A stretch of DNA of 64,000 nucleotides from Heliocybe sulcata (taxonomy: Eukaryota; Basidiomycota; Agaricomycetes; Gloeophyllales; Gloeophyllaceae): positions 994,264 to 1,058,263 of the forward strand of contig ML213506.1 of NCBI GenBank assembly GCA_004369045.1, written 5' to 3'. Below the pieces are notes generated by a model. That model worked only from the letters and a program-made list of their open reading frames with translations. It searched no databases and had not been told where the DNA came from. Positions within the stretch are counted from its first letter, which is position 1; every line of letters begins with the position of its first letter. Positions 56,898-64,000 of the stretch are shown here, piece by piece. A program made the translations under genes and the position numbers.

Positions 56898-58431
56898 CTA
56901 CTTCGTATCATAGATTCCCTCGAGCAACCGGTGTACCTTCGGGAAAGAAGGGTCACTCTCACTTCCCAAGGCACCCGCAGCGATCTTCTGCAGATCACCC
57001 CGCGGCACTTTGTACTCAGCGAGGCTGCTCTTCAGCCCCAAATCCGCCACGAGCCTAGGGACAGATTATTGCCATGGGCGTCATCCGGGCATAGAGACGA
57101 GGAGAGGACGTACTGGTTGATCTTTTCGGCCAGTTTCGAGACGTCTCCTTCCACCGAGCCCGTTGGAGATTCTCGGAGGTGGAACAACGCTCCAGCAAGC
57201 CACTCTTTGTCTTCTTCCGATGCGACCTCAGCCTTCAATGCCACGGTTGGAGCAAGAGTCAGGCACTGCAGACACCGCATCAGTCAAGGTTCTGGGAAAT
57301 CCTTTGTTGACTTACAGATGTTATCCCATGTGAAATACTATAGGTTGCGCCCAACTTATGTCCCAGAGAATGTGACAGCCCGAGTCCCCTGTCAGAATGG
57401 CATCATACTTGGACTCCGGACGGAAGACTGGTGAAGACATACGACAGATTCTCCATCCTTATAGGCCAGAGACTCATCCAAGATGCCAGCTGCAATTTCT
57501 GGCGGATCGAAAGGTCCTCCGGGTCGGCCTTCGACTTGGGGAGGTACTCAAATAGGTCAGCTATGGCCTGATAGAACAGTGTCTTCAATGGCGGTATTTG
57601 GCCAGGACGATATAAGCCCTCTGGATTCCGGTCAGGATGGATGTCTCAATTAATCCTACCGCACACCCACCTACAGCGTGATCAAGGGCACGGATACCAG
57701 TAGAAAGCCTGAATACGTGCATTCAGATCTTTACGTCTTCCAACGTCGAGATAAGGCCGTACCACAGACGTTCCGGCGTACTGAGCGTCAACTCAGCATC
57801 CAGGATAACCCCTGCTGGAGTCAACTCTGGCGAGATCACCCCAACCTTATTCCCTTCGTCGTCCGTATACCCTGCCATATACTTTGGACGTTCGTTATCC
57901 TTTGACCATCACATGAAGAGCCACAGAATACGGACCGTATATTCAGCCGCACTCAGCGTCGTCGGTATAGCGATCTGCCTGTGGTACGCTCCCCCTGTGT
58001 CCCTCTGCAAATTCCATAGAATCACTTTGGAGGCATCGATGGGCGAGCCTCCGCCGACAGCGACAATGATATCCGCGCCGCAGCTCTTGAATGCGTCGAC
58101 GCCTTTACGGATGCCGGCTACTGGCGCATGCTCTCCAATTTCCCAGAAGGTGGTGCCGTATGCGTTATGCTCTTTCAGAATACTCTCGACTCTCCTAACT
58201 ATGTCCGTCTGCACCCAATGGATCAGTTGGAGGGGCGTCCCCTAATCGAATTGGACTGACCTTTGTGTGGAGCGTTTTACCCGTTACGACGAGAGCTTTC
58301 TTGCCTCCGATGGTATCCAAAAGCTTTGGCAGGGCGGTCTTGACCGATCCCGGCCCATAGTACACACCCTTCAGGGTGTCGCTGTAGGCGTAATGACCCG
58401 AGATCCTCGTCGAAGTAGATTGCGAAGACAT
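56898..58431 (-). CDS. Maleylacetate reductase, copy A
   Basis: Multi-exon iron-type alcohol dehydrogenase superfamily member. Blocks in order: LKGVYYGPGSV, GGKKALVVTGKTLHTK, GIRKGVDAFKSCGADIIVAVGGGSPIDASK (nucleotide site), IPTTLSAAEYT, AGYTDDEGNKV, LDAELTLSTPERLW, STGIRALDHAV, GLSHSLGHKLGATYSI, HGITSCLTLAP. The enzyme reduces maleylacetate to 3-oxoadipate with NAD(P)H, the last step before beta-ketoadipate in hydroxyquinol catabolism. The His ligands in the LDHAV and GLSHSLGH regions are present. The HGIT motif is preceded by Ser where copy B has Pro. One intron uses donor GTCCGT at the site where copy B has GTACGT. Confidence 0.85.
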
Positions 58432-58911
58432 GAGACGGCGTAATGAGGCTCTGGGAGGAACCGCGATGGTGCTCAGCATTTCTGATATACTGATGCTAGG
58501 CGGGACTGACGGCCACGACGTGCAAGGGTCGGACGCCGGACATGATGACGACTGACCCGCTAGCATCCAAGGGCAGAATCATTTATCAGCCTCGGTCACG
58601 AGTGGCCCTCGCCAAGTGCTCTTCCGCGGATGTCGTGCATTCCGTCTTGGTTGCTAGTAGCAGACAACCCCGTAGATTTTTTCGTGAAGTATGAAGACAT
58701 GGTACAGCGCGCTCAAGACCGGTTGAGCGAGCATGAAGAGAGGTCGATAGAAATGAGATCGCCCAATACGGGAAGATCGACGCCATCACTCGTATTGATC
58801 GGACCCCAGAGTGCACAGCCACATCGAGGGCTTACCGACCAGAGGATCCCGTCCTGCACCCATGGTCTGTGCGGGGAATAAAATGCCATCCATTGGACGG
58901 AGTAGCTGCGT
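58432..58911. other. Intergenic between tandem paralogues
   Basis: 480 bp with no coding support; one minus-strand 69-codon ORF lacks motifs. Confidence 0.5.
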
Positions 58912-60447
58912 CTACTGCTCATAAATGTCTTCTAATAGTTTCACCACCCTCGGGAACGTCGGATCATCCTTCCCGCTCATAGCTCTTTCCACAATGTCCG
59001 GGATGCCTTCCTTCGGTACCTTATACTGTACCAGGTTGCTCTTCAAACCAAGGTCAATCACAAGCCTAGATACACGTAGTGTTCAAAGGACCGATGCCGA
59101 TGAAAAGACGCGCTAACTCACTCATTGATACTCTTCGATAGCTGCAGTATGTCGCTTTCAACGGAGCCCGTGGAAGGCTGGCGGAGATGGAACAGGGCAC
59201 CTGCGAGCCATTCCTTGTCCTCTTGGGAAGCCGTCTCGGCTTTCAATGCAACAACGGGCCCGAGAGTCAGGCACTGTATCAGAGTCGCCTTTAACACTGC
59301 GATTATTAAGCATAAGAATGGGCTTACTGAGGTGATACCATGCGGTATATGATACCTAGCACCCAGCTTATGTCCAAGGAGATGCGACAGACCCACGGGA
59401 CTGCGTTCCATCAATCGCATTGTCGGTCAGGGTGATGCGAGAGTACCTACGAGTACTTCTCATACTTCGTCGGCCACAGACTCATCCAAGATGCCACCTG
59501 CAGCTTCTGCCTGTAGACGACGTTATTCGGCTCGGCTTTGGACAAGGGCAGATATTTGAACAGATCCGCGAGGGCCTGGTAGCAGAGTACTTTCACTGGC
59601 GGAGGGACCAGAGGTCTGTAGAGATTCTCTGTAACTCGTGACTACGGTTGTGGCGAACGCTGGACTGGTTGACAGCTTACCGACTGCATGGTCTAAAGCG
59701 CGCATGCCCGTAGACAACCTGATGACAGATGTATCAGCGATGCAGAATCTGGCGAGCGCGACTTTACCCTACCACAGCCGATCAGGAGTGGTAAGTGTTA
59801 ACTCAGCGTCCAGGATAATTCCAGCGGGCGCCAACCGCGGGTCACTGACAGTTACTTTGTTCCCATCATCGTCCGTGAAACCTGCGCCTGTCTACCCAGA
59901 GTCGTTGCTCGCTCATACCAGGCCTCTCACGTTCGACGTACCGTATATTCAGCGGCACTCAGCGTGGTCGGTATAGCCACATGTGGGAGGATCTCGCCAC
60001 CGTGCTCTTTATGCAGGAAATAGATGACAGCCTTTGCCGCGTCGATAGGCGAGCCGCCCCCGACAGAGATGATCATGTCCGCGCCGGAATCTCTCATAGT
60101 CTGGATACATTTGCGAATACCAGCGACCGGAGCGTGTTCGCCAATCTCGTAGAACGTCGTTCCGTATGCACCGTATTCGGTCAGAACGGACTCGACTTTC
60201 TTGACAACATCCGTCTGAGGAAGGATGCCATTCACATTGATTGTGAGGGGGAGAGTATAGGACGTACCTTGGTGTATAGGGACTTCCCGGTGATAATCAG
60301 GGCCTTCTTCCCACCCAGAGAGTCTAGGAATTTGGGAAGAGCAGTCGCTAGTGATCCCGGTCCGTAATATAGGCCTTTCAACTCTGTGAAAGAGTAATAG
60401 CCTCGGATATTGGTGGAATCAGACTGGTTCAGGTGTGTTGCAGACAT
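58912..60447 (-). CDS. Maleylacetate reductase, copy B
   Basis: Tandem paralogue of copy A with the same exon plan. It starts at MSATHLNQS (60447); an upstream in-frame Met at 60486 is possible. Blocks: LKGLYYGPGSLATALPKFL, GADMIISVGGGSPIDAAKAV, IPTTLSAAEYT|TGAGFTDDDGNKV, LDAELTLTTPDRLW, LSTGMRALDHAVGKL, GLSHLLGHKLGARYHIPHGITS, and the end DIYEQ*. All expected nucleotide- and metal-site residues are in place, including IPHG. With copy A and the flavin-reductase-like gene it forms a small aromatic-catabolism neighbourhood. Copies A and B are clearly diverged, so the duplication is not recent. Confidence 0.88.
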
Positions 60448-60486
60448 ACTGGTCGGCACGACAAGAGCCTGCAAACGCGGGCTCAC

Positions 60487-61033
60487 TTGCTATGACCGAC
60501 GTTCTGAATAATACGACCAGAAGTTACTCCGAGTCTTCGATCCGCCTCTGCGCAACTCTATAGTTGGTCCATGATCCTGATAGGCGTACGGCGCTCTGGC
60601 ACGTCATTCGGATGTTATCTTGAATCTTCGACGATTTGGAAACGTTTGCAAGACTCGCAGATAGACCAGTCAAGGGTAGTCTCCCAAGGCAGACCGAATT
60701 ACCTCCCTCTTTGGTTGCTTAATTAGGACAATCGGCATATACGAGTCAAGGGATAGATCTCTCCGCGTTACATGCTCCCTGGGAAGAACTGCGCCACTGG
60801 TGTACCACACCTATTTTGAATGTCTCCCCTATAATTCGCTCTGCTTGCTGACGGATAAATGCAACATGCGAGACTACAAGGTTCATTCGACGACCCCCAG
60901 TGCGGTGTTCACCCTGATACCCGTCTTGTCCGGATCTGTCCAACTTCACTTCAGGCGGCGAACGCGGTCAAGCGAGGCACCATCGACTAGCTGAAAGGCG
61001 GCGAAAATTCACACTGTTTCTAAGCACACGGCC
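60487..61033. other. Divergent promoter region
   Basis: 547 bp between the minus-strand maleylacetate reductase and the plus-strand flavin-reductase-like gene. Shared regulation is possible; no motif is claimed. Confidence 0.5.
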
Positions 61034-62272
61034 ATGCTTTACTCATCCATCGCAAGCTTACGGACACGGCTACGCAGCGCGCTCCTGACAGTGAAAAGGG
61101 TCCACCGTCATCCATCACCTCTACGCACAATGTCTTCCGGACCCCGCCCGCCCTTCGACGCGACCGCGTTGTTCAAGTACACCGAATCCCCGAACCCGGA
61201 GTGGAAGTTCGGAGATGGCATGACGCTGAACAGCCCACAAGCGAAGCAGTGGAAGGAGGATGAGAAACTCGGCTGGAGGACTTGGGACATGGATGAGACG
61301 CCGAAGCCGTGAGTGGTACATGTTACTATGGATAAGTCGGAATGGAGGATATATCGTATGGATGTATGCAGGGCAAGGTACCAGTTACTGACGAGCGCGA
61401 TTGGACCACGTCCAATTGCGTTCGTCTCCTCTTTGTCCGCGGACGGCGTTCCGAACCTCGCTCCCTTCAGGTAAGAAGTCATATCATTATTTGCCACATT
61501 TATCTTACCGATCTTTCGTGCAGTTATTTTTCCATGGTCAGTTCATCCGGACCAGTCTAGGAGGACGCATATTGATCGAGCGTACGGCTGTGCAGGTCGC
61601 TCATGATCCTCCCCTTATCTCCGTTTCGTTTTCGTTAGCCCCAGGCAAGCCGAAGGATACAAGAGAGAATATCAGGTTGACGAAAGAGTTCACTGTTAAT
61701 ATAATCAGTGAGCCCTGGATCGAGGCTGCGAACGCAACCGCGATCGATTCGCCTCCGGAAATCGATGAATGGATCGTGAGCGGGCTGACGAAAGAACCCA
61801 GTGTGAGTCAACATAGAAGCTGCATGGCTGGTTAAGATTCCGCATGCTCAACTCAGTTGATTCGATCCAGGAAGTGGTCAAGCCTCCCCGAGTGAAGGAG
61901 AGTGCGGTTAGCTTGGAATGCGAGGTGACAAATTCATTATAACATGTGCAGCACAAGCTCACCAGAACCATATTTGCAACGCACCAGCTCTTCCATTTCC
62001 AGGACATCTGCCCGCCCGGGAGTGATCTGGTCACGAACACGCTCGTGCTCGGAATCATCAAGAAGGCGCACATCCGGAACGCAGTCCTAGCTGAAGGAGG
62101 CAACAGCGTCGATCCGGAGAAGCTTCGGCCAGTGGCCCGGTTTGGCGGTCAGACGTATGCACGCCTCGGCGATGGCTTTGAGTTGCCCAGGCCGAGTTGG
62201 AAGCGCGTTCAGGACGTTGTATACGGGTTGATGGGCAAGCCGAACGGAGTCAATGGGCACTCGTCTTCGTGA
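61034..62272 (+). CDS. Flavin-reductase-like FMN-binding split-barrel protein
   Basis: Multi-exon. The N-terminus (MLYSSIASLRTRLRSALLTVKRV) is basic and may target mitochondria; MSSGPRPPFD is an alternative start. The FMN-binding split-barrel pattern is clear: YQLLTSAIGPRPIAFVSSLSADGVPNLAPF|SYFSM|VAHDPPLISVSFSLAPGKPKDTRENI, FTVNIISEPW, DEWIVSGLTKEPS, then GIIKKAHI and PVARFGGQTYARLG. Proteins of this family bind flavin and often reduce FMN or partner with monooxygenases. An intron with donor GTCAGT separates SYFSM from VAHDPP. The setting next to two maleylacetate reductases suggests ring-cleavage or aromatic metabolism, which is inference. It ends at 62272. Confidence 0.85.
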
Positions 62273-63374
62273 GGGGAGCCGCAGTGCCGGATGCGATATT
62301 AGATAGAGTGAGACCCGCGCGTGATTAGATTTAGATGGTGGTCGGCTACACCGAGATTTATGAAGGGCCCGGGTATATTGTATGGAGTAGGAATGCGAAG
62401 ATGTGACAAGAAAAGCGCAAGTAGACCATCCGACCGCTATGATGATATACCGAGTAAATAGCCACTGAAGAGGCAGGTCATCATTCGTTCAGAAACTTCT
62501 TGTAGAGTTTATGAAAGCTTCCTAAGTTCTGATTGACTGCTGAGGGCCGGCCAATCTCCAACGATATCTCCTGGGAGCGGCGGTCATTCGGCAAGAGCAT
62601 AAGCGCGTCCAGGCTGTATGTCAGGAGACCAGACGTAGCAGTTTTAGAGCTGGAACCACCAGACAGGGCAAGCTTAGCTGTTCTCGATTTAGGCGTAGAA
62701 AGGTCAGAGCATTCTACTCAAGCGATCGGGGCCTGAAGCTGAAGTCACAGCAGCACCGGCGCCACTTGCATAGGCGTACCGTATGTTCTGTCGTATTCCT
62801 GTATTCCAGACAGGCACAGTGAGGTCCGCGCTCCCAGTAAAGAGTCCCATTGCCCCGGGTTTGCTGCATCAGCATGAAGGCAGAGATAACTGGCAAAGGC
62901 ATGGTGGTGGGGCTGTAGACACTGCCCGAGCTATTTAGAGGAAGAATATGAGGGCGTGCTGGCTGGCAGTATAGAGTAGACAGCGGTCTGAGCCAGGTTC
63001 ACAGATCCTCGAGGTAGGAGCGAGGCGTTCCCTCCGACCCGTGATTTGCGTGAAGAGCCCGTCCGAAGGCACTACCATACTTGGGCAAGGCCACGTGGCA
63101 CGTCTATAGTATTCAAAGTTGCCTCCGCTGGGCCGTTGTTATACCACCTTTCACAGCCCGGCCGACTATTCCTCAAGCCTAGCCGTACGTTGTTCGCTGT
63201 AGCCGCCATTGACCGTGTCTGACACGCTCTATCATGCTGTAGACGTCGCCTCATCGGGGAGAAGGCCCCCAGTTTCGGGAGGCAGGTTGTGAGTTATGGT
63301 TTATGTGCTCCTGTCGTTGAAATTCAAGCTATGAGCAGGCCCTCTAACTCGCCAGTATCAGCAGTTGGCCGAGC
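62273..63374. other. Intergenic, no supported gene
   Basis: 1.1 kb with short ORFs only. Confidence 0.45.
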
Positions 63375-64000
63375 ATGGACCAGTCAAGAGCAGAGCAACG
63401 TGCTGTCGCGATCGCTAAACTGAAACGGGCCGCTTCGTTACCCCGGATGAAGGATGGGAGGCGCCCACCTATGCACGTCGAAGCATTTAGCGAAGGGGAG
63501 AAGGTGCAGGCGGAGGAACAGAAGGACGACGGGGTCCATGTTCCACACAGTGGAGAGGCCAGTGTGCAGCCTGATCAACCACCAACTGATCCGCCACCTG
63601 TCCCCGCAGCAGAGCCTGTAAGACTGGAGGAACAAGAGGAATCCATTACCCCTCCGGAACCGGATCCCGAACCAGAAAACGAGCCAGAGGCGGAGGCGGA
63701 GGCAGAGGCGGATGCTGAGCCAGAACCGTCCCCTGCGAAGAAGAAGCGGCGCTCGAGGTCACGCTCGAGATCAAGAGGTTCGAAGGATTTGAAGGGCAAG
63801 CTAAGGGCCACTCCTTCCCCTGGTCCGAACAATGCCATGCTCTATGCTGCCGAGTCCTCCGCCGATGAGGGTCGCCCTCAATCACCCTTCATCGTCCCTC
63901 CCCAACTCCTTTCTCCTATCCCGTCTTATTTCACCCAGCTACCTGCTGCCGCTACGTTACCAAGATCGGCCGAGTCACCTTTCCTCTATTCCGGCAGCAA
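63375..64000 (+). CDS. Acidic, SR-rich protein, 3' part outside window
   Basis: An open frame of more than 205 codons from MDQSRAEQRAVAIAKLKR runs to the window edge. The N-terminal helix ends in MKDGRRPPMHVEAFSEGE, which I recall as conserved among basidiomycetes. It is followed by a Pro/Glu-rich stretch (EPEPENEPEAEAEAEADAEPEP), then a basic SR run (KKKRRSRSRSRSRG) that could be a nuclear localisation or RNA-binding element, and further disordered sequence. No stop is seen. The function is unknown. Confidence 0.65.
   Translation, partial: MDQSRAEQRAVAIAKLKRAASLPRMKDGRRPPMHVEAFSEGEKVQAEEQKDDGVHVPHSGEASVQPDQPPTDPPPVPAAEPVRLEEQEESITPPEPDPEPENEPEAEAEAEADAEPEPSPAKKKRRSRSRSRSRGSKDLKGKLRATPSPGPNNAMLYAAESSADEGRPQSPFIVPPQLLSPIPSYFTQLPAAATLPRSAESPFLYSGS

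Noticed and set aside
1-64000. CRISPR arrays, rRNA genes, long terminal repeats or reverse transcriptase
   Set aside because: No spacer-repeat arrays, rRNA segments or RT motifs were seen; the only clear mobile element is the inverted-repeat element at 21739-23387.

Overview
The window is 64 kb of nuclear DNA from a filamentous basidiomycete, most likely an Agaricomycete of polypore type. Almost every gene is cut by introns of about 50-70 bp with GT-AG ends and short exons. Several families typical of wood-decay mushrooms are present: a FuA-like glutathione transferase, DUF6534-like seven-helix proteins, a UstYa-like (DUF3328) oxidase, a class III chitinase and tandem maleylacetate reductases. 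Gene models were built by eye from reading frames, splice sites and family motifs, so exon ends are inferred rather than proven. One assembly gap of 95 N lies at 45343-45437.

Left part (1-14.3 kb) is accessory. It holds the 3' part of a berberine-bridge-type FAD oxidase that looks damaged, three minus-strand C2H2 zinc-finger paralogues in a row (one decayed), a mitochondrial-looking J-domain protein, a UstYa-like oxidase, a GNAT acetyltransferase and a complete cytochrome P450. FAD oxidase, UstYa-like protein, acetyltransferase and P450 could be parts of one metabolite pathway, but no core enzyme or precursor peptide was found.

Middle part (15-43.5 kb) is mostly housekeeping and membrane genes: two surface or disordered proteins, bleomycin hydrolase followed by a 1.65-kb inverted-repeat transposable element with a 6-bp target duplication, a membrane protein of unknown role, an F-box protein, a NIPA-type magnesium transporter, a TCP11-like protein with an apparent frameshift, TFIIH subunit Ssl1, a cysteine-rich membrane protein and an adjacent disordered protein, an Nha1-type sodium/proton antiporter, a DUF262 protein and the cohesion factor Dcc1.

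Right part (44-64 kb) is again accessory. It has a chitinase pseudogene with several independent lesions spanning the assembly gap, an orphan 495-residue protein whose three introns resemble one another (introner-like), a glutathione transferase, two tandem DUF6534-like membrane proteins (one frameshifted), a mitochondrial-type cation diffusion facilitator, two tandem maleylacetate reductases beside a flavin-reductase-like protein (together suggesting aromatic-ring catabolism), and the start of an acidic/SR-rich protein that runs off the right edge.

The observations most worth checking are the introner-like introns, the inverted-repeat element, the repeated use of GTCCGT and GC 5' splice sites, a 7-nt micro-exon in the DUF262 gene, and the pseudogene lesions. 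No single system here is clearly unprecedented.
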